Shown in pieces: positions 50,174-60,227 of a DNA stretch of 64,000 bases (position 1 is its first letter; every line of letters starts with the position of its first letter). The DNA is taken from contig NZ_QENQ01000001.1 of the NCBI RefSeq assembly GCF_003096275.1, positions 3,494,009-3,558,008 on the forward strand, written 5' to 3'. A model generated the notes under the pieces. That model made no database searches and was not told the origin of the DNA. It worked only from the letters and a program-made list of their open reading frames with translations. The DNA comes from Sphingomonas pokkalii (lineage in GTDB: Bacteria; Pseudomonadota; Alphaproteobacteria; Sphingomonadales; Sphingomonadaceae). Position numbers and translations under genes: made by a program.

Positions 50174-52228
50174 TCAGGCGTTGGTGGGGGTGATCAGGAT
50201 GTTGCCGACGCGGTCGACAAGCGCGGTGCAATCGGCCTCGATCAGCGTGGTCGAATCCATTTCGATCACGATCGCGGGGCCGGGTATGCAGTCGCCCTGG
50301 CGCAGCCGGGCGCGATCATAGATCACCGCCGGGCGCAGCGCGCCGTCGATCCATAATTGGTGATCGCGCAGCTTCGCCTCGATCGGATCGCCATTGCCCT
50401 GCGGCAGTTCGGCCGCCTCCAGCTCCAGCGGCTTGCCCAGCGCCACGGCGCGCAGGTTCACCAGTTCGTGCGCCGATTCCATGTTGAAGGTGAACAGCCG
50501 TTTGTGCTCCGCATCGAAGCGCGCGGTGATCCCGGCCAGCCCGTCGCGGGCCAGCGTTTCGGCATCGATCGCCAGCGGCACTTCGAACGCCTGGCCTTCA
50601 TAGCGGACGTCGATTTCGAACAGGCTGGTCAGCTCGGCCTCGGGCACGCCGTCGGCGATCAGCGCGTCGCGGGTCTGTGCCGCCATTTCGTCGAGGATCG
50701 CGCGGACTTCCGCCTCGTCGGTCTCGCTGAACCGGCGGGAGAAGGAGCGCGCAGTCTCGGAGCGCATCTGGGTGGTCGCGTCGCCCAGTGCGCACAGTAC
50801 GCCCGGCGATACCGGCGACACCGCAGGCCAGCTGCCCATCAGCCGCGCGACGGCGTTGACGTGCAGCGGCCCCGCGCCGCCAAAGCCCATCACGGCGAAG
50901 TCGCGCGGATCATAGCCCTGCTGGACAGAGATCATGCGCAGCGCGCCGAACATATTCTCGTTGACGATGTCGATGATGCCGCGCGCGGCTTCGTACAGCC
51001 CGATGCCCAGCGCGTCGGCGATGGTCTGCACCGCCTTTTCCGCGGCCGGCTTGTCGAGCTTGAACGTGCCGCCGAGCAGCGCTTCGGGCAGATAGCCGAG
51101 CACCACATTGGCGTCGGTCACGGTCGGCAAGGTGCCGCCCTTGCCATAGGCGACCGGCCCCGGCACCGCGCCCGCCGATTGCGGGCCGACGCGCAGCGCG
51201 CGGGTGAGTTCGGGGACATAGGCGATCGATCCGCCGCCGGCGCCCACCGTCTTCACGTCCAGCGCGGAGGCGCGGACCGAGAGGCTGCCGACTTCGGTGG
51301 TGCGCACGCGGCGCGCTTCCAGATTTTCGATCAGCGCCACGTCGGTCGAGGTGCCGCCGACGTCGAGCGTCAGGATGTTGCGGATGCCGGCATTCTTGCC
51401 GACCCACAAGGCGCCGGTGACGCCGCCCGCCGGGCCGGACATCAGCAGCGCGACGGGATGTTCTTCCGACGCTTCGGACGACATCAGCCCGCCGTCCGAG
51501 CGCAGCAGCGAGATGCGCCCGGCCATGCCCGCGTCGCGCAGCTTGGCGCGCAGATTGCGGACATAGCGGCCGACGACGGGACGCACCGCGGCATTGGCGA
51601 CGGTGGTCAGCGTCCGCTCATATTCCTGCATTTCGGGCAGCACGACATGGCTGAGCGACAGCGGCACGTCGGGCAGGATCTCCGCCGCCAGTTCGGCGAC
51701 GCGCCGTTCGTGCGCGCCGTTGATATAGCTGTTCATCAGGCTGACGGTCAGCGCCTCGACGCCGCGCGCCTTCACCTTTTCCAGCGCGGCGCGAATGTCG
51801 GCATCGTCGATCGGGCGGAGTTCGTTGCCGAAGGCGTCCATCCGGCCCTTGATCTCGAACGTATCCTCCAGCGCGGCGAGCGGTTCGGGCTTGGGCCAGA
51901 CGATCCAGCCGGCCAGACCGCCGGGGACGAAGCTGCGCGCGATCTGCATGATCTGGCGGTGGCCTTCGGTCACGATCAGGCCGACGCGCGATCCCTTGCC
52001 TTCCAGGATCGCATTGGTGGCGACGGTGGTGCCGTGCAGGAAGACTTCGACGTCGGCGGGGGTGATCCCCGCCCGGGCGCAGATCGCCTCCACCCCGTTC
52101 AGAATGCCGACCGAGCTGTCAGCCGGCGTCGACGGCGTCTTGTGCCGCCAGAAGGCGCCGCTTTCTTCCTCTAGCAGCAAAAGGTCCGTAAACGTCCCCC
52201 CGACATCGACCCCAAGGCGATATGCCAC
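50174..52228 (-). CDS. hyuA: Hydantoinase A / oxoprolinase alpha subunit (HyuA)
   Basis: This is a 684-residue ATP-binding subunit with the sugar-kinase/actin-like fold: RLGVDVGGTFTDLLLL at the N-terminus, VFLHGTTVATNAILEGKG, then LTLDVGGTSTDVALIE and VMGFGGAGPLHV. This is the HyuA/5-oxoprolinase pattern. I start at GTG 52228 because AAAGG lies seven bases upstream; a TTG six bases earlier is possible. No third (gamma) subunit of acetone carboxylase is present, which favours hydantoinase or oxoprolinase over ketone carboxylation. Confidence 0.92.
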   Translation of the reverse strand: MAYRLGVDVGGTFTDLLLLEEESGAFWRHKTPSTPADSSVGILNGVEAICARAGITPADVEVFLHGTTVATNAILEGKGSRVGLIVTEGHRQIMQIARSFVPGGLAGWIVWPKPEPLAALEDTFEIKGRMDAFGNELRPIDDADIRAALEKVKARGVEALTVSLMNSYINGAHERRVAELAAEILPDVPLSLSHVVLPEMQEYERTLTTVANAAVRPVVGRYVRNLRAKLRDAGMAGRISLLRSDGGLMSSEASEEHPVALLMSGPAGGVTGALWVGKNAGIRNILTLDVGGTSTDVALIENLEARRVRTTEVGSLSVRASALDVKTVGAGGGSIAYVPELTRALRVGPQSAGAVPGPVAYGKGGTLPTVTDANVVLGYLPEALLGGTFKLDKPAAEKAVQTIADALGIGLYEAARGIIDIVNENMFGALRMISVQQGYDPRDFAVMGFGGAGPLHVNAVARLMGSWPAVSPVSPGVLCALGDATTQMRSETARSFSRRFSETDEAEVRAILDEMAAQTRDALIADGVPEAELTSLFEIDVRYEGQAFEVPLAIDAETLARDGLAGITARFDAEHKRLFTFNMESAHELVNLRAVALGKPLELEAAELPQGNGDPIEAKLRDHQLWIDGALRPAVIYDRARLRQGDCIPGPAIVIEMDSTTLIEADCTALVDRVGNILITPTNA

Positions 52229-52355
52229 GCGCAACCCTTTCCCAACCGCTGGCGGGCCGCCGCCGGGACGGCCCGTTGATCGCGGGAATGTGCCGCAGCC
52301 GGGGCAGGGTGACAGCGCGCTCTGCGCCGAGTCTCCGCCATGCGAACATGGCCGA

Positions 52356-53864
52356 TCAGATCACCGCGCAGACGGTCTTCCATTCGAGGTAGCTTTCCAG
52401 CGCCTGGCGCCCGCTGTCGCGGCCCCAGCCGGATTGCTTGACGCCGCCGATCGGCAGCGAGGCATCGTACATCGCGTGGCAGTTGATCCATACCGTGCCG
52501 GCGCGGATCGCCCCGCTCATCCGGTGCGCGTCCGACAGCGACCGGGTCCAGACGCTGGCGGCCAGGCCGTAATCGCTGTCGTTCGCGGCGGCGACGACAT
52601 CGGCCACATCGTCATAGGGCTGGGCGACCAGTACCGGACCGAACACTTCCTCGCGCACGATCGCCATATCCGGCTTCACGTCGACCACGACGGTGGGGGA
52701 GACGAAGGTGCCCGCCGCGCCGCTGCGCTCGCCGCCGGTGAGGATCGTCGCCCCGCTCGCCCGCGCGCCGTCGACGAAGCCGGCGACGCGTTCGGCGTGA
52801 CGGGTCGAGACCAGCGGCCCCATCTGGGTGGCAGGATCGAGGCCGTGGCCCATCGACAGGCCCTGGGCATAGGCGGCGACACCATCGACCACCTTGTCGA
52901 AGATCGAGCGGTGGACATAGAGCCGCGATCCGGCGATGCAGACCTGGCCCGCGTTGAAGAAGATCGCATTGGCGACGCCGGGGACGGCAAGGTCCAGATC
53001 GGCATCGGGCATCACGATCGCGGGCGACTTGCCGCCCAGTTCCAGCGTGACGCGCTTGAAATTGCTCTTCGACGCATCGAGGATCGCGCGGCCGGTGGCG
53101 GTGGAGCCGGTAAAGGCGATCTTGTCGACGCCCGGATGCCGGGCCAGCGCCGCGCCGGTGGCCGACCCCAGCCCGGTGACGACGTTGAGCACGCCCGCGG
53201 GCAACCCGGCTTCGACCATCAGCTCGGCCAGCCGCAGCGCGCTGAGCGAGGTATCCTCGGCGGGCTTCAGCACCAGCGTGCAGCCGGCGGCGAGGGCAGG
53301 GGCCAGCTTCATCGCGGTCAGCACCAGCGGCGAATTCCACGGCACGATCGCCGCGACCACGCCTACCGGCTCGCGCACCGTCCAGGTCGAAACCTGTTTG
53401 CCCGCAGGCTGATAATCAATCGAGCTGTTGAGCGTCTGCCCCTCGATCGCCATCGCCTGGCCGGCATAGAAGCGGAACTGGTTCACCGCACCGGGGATCT
53501 CTGCCCAGCGACCGACGAACAGCGGCTTGCCCTGGTCCAGCGTCTCCAGCTCGGCGAGCTCGTCGATATGGGCTTCGATCCGGTCGGCGATCGCCCACAG
53601 GATGCGGGCGCGGTGGACCGGGGTGGTGGTGCGCCAGCCGTCGAACGCCGCCTGTGCGGCGCAAACGGCAGCGTCCACGTCCGCCGCCGCCGCCGCCGCG
53701 ATTCGCGCGGTTTCCTTGCCGGTGGCTGGATCGACGGTGGGCAAGGTCGCCCCGCCTGCTGCGCTGCGCCATTCGCCACCGATCAGTAGCCCCTCGCCGC
53801 GGCCGCGCCGTTCGAGAAAGGCCTGAACGTCGGGGCGGAGCGCGGGCTGGGGAAGGTCGAGCAT
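52356..53864 (-). CDS. NAD(P)-dependent aldehyde dehydrogenase 2
   Basis: This is a 502-residue ALDH with VGVVAAIVPWNSPLVLTAMK, AFTGSTATGRAIL, KRVTLELGGKSP for the catalytic Glu, and FFNAGQVCIAGSR for the nucleophile Cys. The C-terminal segment GGVKQSGWGRDSGRQALESYL is typical of betaine/phenylacetaldehyde-type ALDHs. The ATG at 53864 has GAGGA ten bases upstream. It is separated from HyuA by 127 bases and is divergent from the alpha/beta hydrolase at 54068. Confidence 0.94.
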   Translation of the reverse strand: MLDLPQPALRPDVQAFLERRGRGEGLLIGGEWRSAAGGATLPTVDPATGKETARIAAAAAADVDAAVCAAQAAFDGWRTTTPVHRARILWAIADRIEAHIDELAELETLDQGKPLFVGRWAEIPGAVNQFRFYAGQAMAIEGQTLNSSIDYQPAGKQVSTWTVREPVGVVAAIVPWNSPLVLTAMKLAPALAAGCTLVLKPAEDTSLSALRLAELMVEAGLPAGVLNVVTGLGSATGAALARHPGVDKIAFTGSTATGRAILDASKSNFKRVTLELGGKSPAIVMPDADLDLAVPGVANAIFFNAGQVCIAGSRLYVHRSIFDKVVDGVAAYAQGLSMGHGLDPATQMGPLVSTRHAERVAGFVDGARASGATILTGGERSGAAGTFVSPTVVVDVKPDMAIVREEVFGPVLVAQPYDDVADVVAAANDSDYGLAASVWTRSLSDAHRMSGAIRAGTVWINCHAMYDASLPIGGVKQSGWGRDSGRQALESYLEWKTVCAVI

Positions 53865-53992
53865 GCCAGGAATATCCTCAAATCTTGTCGGCGAAGGCCA
53901 CCATGAAACCGCGCGCGCGAGAAGGCGAGGCGCACCCGGCTCTCCGGCAGGCGGATAGATGTGCCGCATGCGCTCGCCGCATGCGGGCTTGC

Positions 53993-54009
53993 GTGCGGAT
54001 AGTCCGCAC
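53993..54009. promoter_or_regulatory. Candidate operator C between ALDH 2 and alpha/beta hydrolase
   Basis: GTGCGGA-TAG-TCCGCAC is a perfect seven-base inverted repeat in the 203-base divergent region. It shares the GCGGATAGT core with the element at 936-960 and GCGGATAG with 22750-22768. A further GCGGATAG lies at 53951-53958. Confidence 0.5.
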
Positions 54010-54067
54010 CACAAGCGTGGATCATTGTGCAACTGCAGCAAGGAGTCGGCAATTGGAGGCGGGGAAC

Positions 54068-54952
54068 TTGGCAATAGTCTCTCGTCGCACGCTGTTGGCG
54101 GCCGGACTGGGCGCGGCGCTGATCCCGGCGCGGGGCCTTGCTGCAAGCGCCGAGCCGGACAAGATCATGTTGCAGGCGCCGGGCGGGCGCGCGGTGGAGG
54201 TGTGGCACTGGTCGCCGACGGGCGGGCGGCGCGGCACCATGACCTTCTCGCATGGTGCGGCGTCGGCGCCGTGGAAATATGCCAAGCTGCTCCGGCCGCT
54301 TGCCGCCGCCGGCTACGAAATCTTCGCGCCGCTGCATGTCGATTCGACCGATCATCCGCGCACCAAGGAATTTGCCGGCCTCGCCAGCTGGAAAGCGCGG
54401 ATCGAGGATATGCGCGCGCTCTCCGCCGCGATACCCGCGCCGCGCTTCGTCGCCGCCGGCCATAGCTACGGCGCGCTGACGGCGCTGACCCAGGGCGGGG
54501 CGGAAGCGGCGATGCCGGGGGGGCTGACGGGCGTCCAGCGCGATCCGCGTGCGGCCGCCGTCGTCGCCTTCTCGCCGCCTGGCATCCTGCCGGGCTTCAT
54601 CACGGCGGAAGGTTATGCGACGCTGGCGACGCCGGCGCTGATCCAGACAGGCGATCGGGACGTGCCGCTCGGCGGCACCGATCCCGCCGGCTGGCGCGGT
54701 CACCTTGCCGCCTATGAGGCCGCCAAACCGGGGGGAGACCGCTATGCGCTGGTGCTGGCGGGGGTCGACCATTATTTCGGGGGCGAAATCTGCCGCGACA
54801 TGCCCGGCCCCGCCCAGACCGCGCAGCTGGCAGAGGCGACTTCGCTTGCCCAACTGTTTCTGCAGGCGCATTTCGCCCGGGATGCGCACGCCCGCCGCGC
54901 GCTCGACCTGCGACGCGCCGAAACCGGACCCGTGCGGCTTGCCCGCAAATGA
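54068..54952 (+). CDS. Alpha/beta hydrolase with Tat-like signal
   Basis: This is a 294-residue protein starting at TTG 54068, which has GGAGG eight bases upstream and gives a signal (SRRTLLAAGLGAALIPARGLAAS). The oxyanion-side motif FSHGAASAPWKYAKLL is followed by the nucleophile elbow AAGHSYGALTAL and a late GVDHYFGGEI for the His. It resembles exported dienelactone-hydrolase- or acetylhydrolase-like enzymes. It stands 27 bases before a GPH-type transporter, with which it is probably co-transcribed. Confidence 0.8.
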   Translation: MAIVSRRTLLAAGLGAALIPARGLAASAEPDKIMLQAPGGRAVEVWHWSPTGGRRGTMTFSHGAASAPWKYAKLLRPLAAAGYEIFAPLHVDSTDHPRTKEFAGLASWKARIEDMRALSAAIPAPRFVAAGHSYGALTALTQGGAEAAMPGGLTGVQRDPRAAAVVAFSPPGILPGFITAEGYATLATPALIQTGDRDVPLGGTDPAGWRGHLAAYEAAKPGGDRYALVLAGVDHYFGGEICRDMPGPAQTAQLAEATSLAQLFLQAHFARDAHARRALDLRRAETGPVRLARK

Positions 54953-54979
54953 CCCCCTTCGTGTTTCAGGAGTGACGAT

Positions 54980-56332
54980 ATGACCGCCGCGACGGCCCAC
55001 GACGCTTTCGAGGCAGCGCCCGCGCGGCGTACCGCCATGCTACCGCTGATCGGCTATAGCGTCGGCCAGATTGCGGGGCAGGTGTTCCGCGATCTGCCCT
55101 CGCTGCTGCTGCTGTTCTACATGACCTCGGTGCTCGGCATCGCGCCGGCGCTGGCGGGGGCGGCGATCTTCGTGCCCAAGCTGGTGTGGGGGATCGGCAG
55201 CGATGTGCTGGTCGGTATCCTTTCCGATCGCTGGGAACGGCGGTTTCCGCGCCGCAACTGGCTGTTGATCGGCGCGCTGGGCGCCCCGGCGGCGATGCTG
55301 CTGCTGTTCCATGTGCCGCACGGATCGGACGGCCTGCGCATCGGCTATGTGGCCATCGTGTTCAGCCTGTACATGATGGTGTTCGCCAGCTTTTCGGTCC
55401 CGTATCTGGCGCTGTCGGGCGAGCTGACCTCCAGCCCGCGCCAGCGCAACGTGCTGATGGCGTGGCGGCTTGCGTTCACCGCGGTGGGGGTGATGGTCTC
55501 CGGCGGGGTGGCACCCGCGCTGGTCCAGCAGGCGGGCGGCGGCGAGCATGGCTACCAGACGATGGCGATCACGCTGGCGGTGATCTGCCCGATCGCGCTG
55601 CTGACCGCCTGGTTCGGCACCCGCGCCGCCAATCGCGGGAATGCGGCGGTGGCTGCGCAGCCCAGGCGCGTGCGGATGACGCCAGGCGAGGCGGCGCGCG
55701 CGCTGCTGGCCCCGAAATTCTCCGTCCTGTTGGGCGCGAACCTGCTCCAGCTGGTGGGGCAGGGCATGTCCTATGCCGCGCTGCTCTACTTCCTCAGCTA
55801 CAATATGGGCCGTCCCGATGCGTTGACGCTGGTCGGCGCGCTGGTGATCGCGGCCTGTGCGGGCATTCTCGTTGCCCAGCCGATCTGGGTCGCGCTGGCG
55901 GCGCGGTTCGGCAAGCGGAACTGCTATATCGCCGGGGCGATTCTTCACGGGCTGTTCTATTTCATCTGGGGGTTCGGCGCGTCCTGGGGGGCGAGCGCGG
56001 CGATTGCGCTGTCGTTCCTGGCAGCGGTCGGCAATTCGGGCTGGGCGATGCTCGGCTTCTCGATGGTCGCCGATGTGGCGGCCGAGGAGGAGCGCCGCGC
56101 CGGGCTCTATTCCGCCGTCTGGATCGCCACCGACAAGATCGCCTTCGCGCTTGGCGGGACGCTGCTCACCGGGCTGATCTTCAGCGCCTTCGGGTTCGAC
56201 AGCGCCCGGGCCGTCGCGGGTCTGCCGCAGTCGGAAAGCGCGATGATCGGCGTGATGGTCGTCTTCGGGGTCGTGCCGGGCCTGCTCAACCTCTGCGGGG
56301 CGTTGCTGATGTGCTTCGCGCCGAAGCGCTGA
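54980..56332 (+). CDS. GPH-type (MelB-like) MFS symporter
   Basis: This is a 450-residue inner-membrane carrier with about 12 hydrophobic helices. The N-terminal half includes IGYSVGQIAGQVFRDLPSLL and the cytoplasmic loop GSDVLVGILSDRWERRF, similar to the helix 2-3 region of glycoside-pentoside-hexuronide symporters. A second half begins around ALLAPKFSVLLGANLLQL. In sphingomonads such carriers lie in operons for glycosides and also for other organics. Here it lies between two hydrolase genes, so it may take up their product. Confidence 0.87.
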   Translation: MTAATAHDAFEAAPARRTAMLPLIGYSVGQIAGQVFRDLPSLLLLFYMTSVLGIAPALAGAAIFVPKLVWGIGSDVLVGILSDRWERRFPRRNWLLIGALGAPAAMLLLFHVPHGSDGLRIGYVAIVFSLYMMVFASFSVPYLALSGELTSSPRQRNVLMAWRLAFTAVGVMVSGGVAPALVQQAGGGEHGYQTMAITLAVICPIALLTAWFGTRAANRGNAAVAAQPRRVRMTPGEAARALLAPKFSVLLGANLLQLVGQGMSYAALLYFLSYNMGRPDALTLVGALVIAACAGILVAQPIWVALAARFGKRNCYIAGAILHGLFYFIWGFGASWGASAAIALSFLAAVGNSGWAMLGFSMVADVAAEEERRAGLYSAVWIATDKIAFALGGTLLTGLIFSAFGFDSARAVAGLPQSESAMIGVMVVFGVVPGLLNLCGALLMCFAPKR

Positions 56333-56346
56333 AGGGAATACTGGCA

Positions 56347-57294
56347 ATGCGCCACTGGATCGTCGCCCTTGCCGCCCTGCTGCTGATCGCGCCGGCCCAG
56401 GCGCAACCGGCGGAAAAGCCCAAGCCGGTGCCGCTGGCAGAACTGCGCGCCAAGCTGGGCAAGCCCGGCGACCGCTATCTCCAGATCGCCGGCGGTGTCG
56501 AGCTGCGCTATCGCGACGAGGGCAAGGGGCCGGTGCTGCTCCTCCTCCACGGATCGCGCAGTTCGTTGAACAGCTGGGATCCGGTGGTGGCGCGGCTGGT
56601 GCGGCACTATCGCATCGTCCGCTTCGATCAGCCGCCCCAGTCGCTGTCCGGCCCGCTGACCAAGGAAGCGCTGGCCGCCGTCGGCTCGCCCGAGGCGATG
56701 GTGCGGATGTTCCTCGATGCGCTGAAGATCGACAGGGTGACCGTCCTCGGCACCTCCAGCGGCGGCACGCTCGCCTATTACTTTGCCGCGACCTATCCCG
56801 AGCGGGTCGATGCGCTGGTCCTGTCGAACACGCCGACGGACGCGGTGAACGGCCTGAAGCCGGTGCTGACGCCGGAGATGATCGCCGCCAATGCCCGCGC
56901 CAAGGAAAACGGGCTGGAGGATCGCGCCTTCTGGCGGACCTATTTCGAATGGTTGTGGGGCGAGAAGTCGCGGATCACCGAGCATCAGGTCGACAGCTAT
57001 TACGCGATGAACCTGCGCGGGATCGAGCCCAACTATACCGGCCTGACCGCGCTGACCTCGAACAAGGACGCGACGATGGCGCGGCTGGCCGGGGTGAAGG
57101 CGCCGGTGCTGATCCTGTGGGGGATGCGCGATCCGGTGCTGCCGCCCTATCTGGGCGACAAGCTCTACGGCTACCTCGCCAATGCCAAGTCACGGTCGTT
57201 CGTCGCGCTGGACGATGTCGGGCATTATCCGCCGGTCGAAGTGCCGGATCGCTATGCCGAACGGGTTCTCGCCTGGTTGAAGAACCCCCGCTGA
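56347..57294 (+). CDS. Exported alpha/beta hydrolase
   Basis: This is a 315-residue hydrolase with a signal peptide (ALAALLLIAPAQAQPA). The fold markers are LLLLHGSRSSLNSWDPV, the nucleophile elbow VLGTSSGGTLAYYF (GTSSG), the Asp region LILWGMRDPVLPP and a C-terminal His in LDDVGHYPPVEVP. It resembles haloalkane-dehalogenase/epoxide-hydrolase-like esterases, but the nucleophile is Ser. It starts 14 bases after the transporter stop. Confidence 0.87.
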   Translation: MRHWIVALAALLLIAPAQAQPAEKPKPVPLAELRAKLGKPGDRYLQIAGGVELRYRDEGKGPVLLLLHGSRSSLNSWDPVVARLVRHYRIVRFDQPPQSLSGPLTKEALAAVGSPEAMVRMFLDALKIDRVTVLGTSSGGTLAYYFAATYPERVDALVLSNTPTDAVNGLKPVLTPEMIAANARAKENGLEDRAFWRTYFEWLWGEKSRITEHQVDSYYAMNLRGIEPNYTGLTALTSNKDATMARLAGVKAPVLILWGMRDPVLPPYLGDKLYGYLANAKSRSFVALDDVGHYPPVEVPDRYAERVLAWLKNPR

Positions 57295-57301
57295 TCCGCG
57301 A

Positions 57302-57319
57302 CTGTCCGTAGAGCGGAGA
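57302..57319. promoter_or_regulatory. Candidate operator D upstream of LeuC-2
   Basis: CTGTCCGTAGAGCGGAGA agrees with the element at 936-953 at 15 of 18 positions and contains the inverted repeat TCCG-TAGAG-CGGA. It lies in the 80-base gap before the second LeuCD operon. Confidence 0.35.
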
Positions 57320-57374
57320 GCGGGCGTCCCGCGCTTGCAGGGCGCGGGCGGCGGGGTCACCCCATGCGCGGACC

Positions 57375-58768
57375 ATGACCCACCTCGCTCCCCCCGCCGG
57401 CGCGCCGCGCACCCTGTACGACAAGCTGTGGGACGCGCACGCGATCGCCCAGGGCGGCGACGGGCAGACCCTGCTCTATATCGACCGGCATCTGCTGCAC
57501 GAGGTAAGCACGCCGCAGTCCTTCGCGATGCTGCGCGAGGACGGGCTGGCGGTGCACCGCCCCGCGACGCAGCTGGCGGTGGCCGATCACAGCGTGCCGA
57601 CCCGCCACCGCGACCAGCCCTTCGCCGATCCGATGGCGGCGGCGCAGGTCGCGCTGCTGGAGCGCAATTGCGCGGATTTCGGCATCGAATATCTGGCGCT
57701 GGCGGGCGAGGGGCAGGGGATCGTCCATGTCATCAGTCCCGATCAGGGCTTTACCCTGCCCGGCATCACGCTGGTCTGCGGTGACAGCCACACCTCCACG
57801 CACGGCGCGTTCGGCGCGCTGGCGTTCGGGGTGGGGGCCAGCGAGTGCGGCATCGTGATGGCCACCCAGGCGCTGTGGCAGGAACGCGCGCGGCGGATGC
57901 GGGTGACCTTCACCGGTGCGCTGACGCCCGGCGTCAGCGCGAAGGACATGGCGCTGGCCTTTATCGGCACCGTCGGCGCGGCCGGGGCGACCGGCTTTGC
58001 GGTGGAGTTTGCCGGGGATGCGGTGCGTGCCCTGTCGATGGAGGGGCGGATGACCCTGTGCAACATGGTCATCGAAGCCGGATCGCGCACCGGGCTGGTC
58101 GCGCCGGATGACACCACCTTCGCCTATCTGCAGGGCCGCCCGCGCGCGCCGCATGGTCCCGATTGGGACGCCGCGGTCCGCTATTGGCGCAGCTTGCCCA
58201 GCGACGCCGACGCCGTGTTCGATGCCGAGGTGACGATCGCGGCGGACGCGATCGCGCCGCAGATCACCTATGGCACCAGCCCGGGGCAAGTGATGCGGGT
58301 GGACGGCATCGTGCCGGACGCAGGCGCGGCCAAGGCGCTGGCCTATATGGGGCTGGAGGCGGGAGCGCCGATCGACGGCCTGCCCATCGACCATGTCTTC
58401 ATCGGCAGCTGCACCAATGGCCGGATCGAGGATCTGCGCGCTGCCGCCGCGATTGCCCGCAATGGGCAGGTGGCACCGGGCGTCCGCGCGCTGGTCGTCC
58501 CAGGATCGATGGCGGTGAAGCGGCAGGCGGAGGCGGAGAGGCTCGACGCGCTGTTCCTGGCCGCGGGCTTCGAATGGCGCGCGCCGGGCTGTTCACTCTG
58601 CGTGGCGATGAACGACGATCGCCTGCCCGCCGGCGCCCGCTGCGCCTCCACCTCGAACCGCAATTTCGAAGGGCGGCAGGGGGCGGGCGCCCGCACCCAT
58701 CTGGTGAGCCCGGCGATGGCGGCCGCCGCCGCACTGGCCGGGCGAATCGTCGATGTGAGGACGCTGGC

Positions 58769-58772
<4 letters not shown>
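57375..58772 (+). CDS. Aconitase-superfamily hydro-lyase large subunit 2 (LeuC-like)
   Basis: This is a 465-residue [4Fe-4S] hydro-lyase large subunit, closer to standard LeuC than copy 1. The cysteines lie in GSCTNGRIEDLRAAA (C346) and PGCSLCVAMNDD (C406, C409), then STSNRNFEGRQG and RTHLVSPAMAAAAAL. It is coupled to a small subunit and then to an ICL/PEP-mutase-type lyase, the gene set of dimethylmaleate hydratase plus dimethylmalate lyase described for anaerobic nicotinate degradation. By sequence alone it could be a leucine-pathway isomerase; the neighbours argue for alkylmalate catabolism. Confidence 0.88.
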
Positions 58773-59366
<594 letters not shown>

Positions 59367-59374
<8 letters not shown>

Positions 59375-60227
59375 CACAAGATTGCGCGACAAGCTGGCGA
59401 CCGGCACGTTCTTCGTCGTCCCCGGCGTGCAGGACATGATCACCGCCGTCATGGTCGAGCGCGTCGGCTTCGACGTGGTCTATGGCAGCGGCTATTGGCT
59501 GACCGCCTCTGCCTATGGCCTGCCCGATGCGGGGCTGGTCAGCTACAACCAGATGCTCGATCGGATGAGCACCGTGCGCCGTTCGTGCAGCGCGGCGTTG
59601 ATCGCCGATGCCGATACCGGTTTTGGCGGCCTGCTGAACGTCGACCACACGGTACGCGGCTATGAAGCGGCGGGCATTTCCGCGATCCAGCTGGAGGATC
59701 AGGAATTCCCCAAGAAATGCGGCCACACGCCGTACAAGCGCGTCGTTTCCGTCGAGGACATGGCCGACAAGGTGAAGGTCGCCGTGGAAGCGCGCGACCA
59801 GATGCTGGTCATCGCGCGCACCGATGCCCGCCAGTCCGAAGGGCTGGACGGCACGCTGCGCCGGCTGGAAGCCTATGCCAAGGCGGGCGCCGACATTCTG
59901 TTCCCCGAAGCGCTGACCAGCGAAGAGGAGATGCGCAAGGTCTGCGAGACGTTCGAACAGCCGATCCTGTGCAACATGGCCAATGGCGGCCTGACCCCGC
60001 CGATGAAGGGCGATGTGCTGGCCGATATCGGCTTTGCGTTCGCCATTTACCCGTCGCTGACCAGCCTGGTTTCCGCCGCCGCGATCGAGCAGGCCCTGGT
60101 TCGGCTGCGCGATGATCTGGACGGTGAGCCGGCGGACATTCCGCTGTTCGACTTCAAGACCTTCTGCAGCATGATCGGCTTCGAGGACGTCTGGGCGTTC
60201 GATCGCAAATGGGGGCGGGACCGGTGA
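59367..60227 (+). CDS. ICL/PEP-mutase-superfamily C-C lyase (2-methylisocitrate / dimethylmalate lyase-like)
   Basis: This is a 286-residue lyase. The Mg-binding DADTGFG (81-87), QLEDQ (109-112) and the catalytic KKCGH loop (116-120, C118) are all present; the Cys is characteristic of isocitrate, methylisocitrate and 2,3-dimethylmalate lyases rather than PEP mutase or oxaloacetate hydrolase. It would cleave a 2-hydroxy-alkylsuccinate-type acid into a 2-oxo acid plus a carboxylate. AAGGA lies nine bases before the ATG. It directly follows LeuCD-2, so hydration followed by cleavage is the likely pair of steps. Confidence 0.9.

Noticed and set aside
50174..52228. HyuAB as acetone carboxylase
   Set aside because: The third (gamma) subunit gene is missing, so ketone carboxylation is less likely than hydantoinase or oxoprolinase activity.
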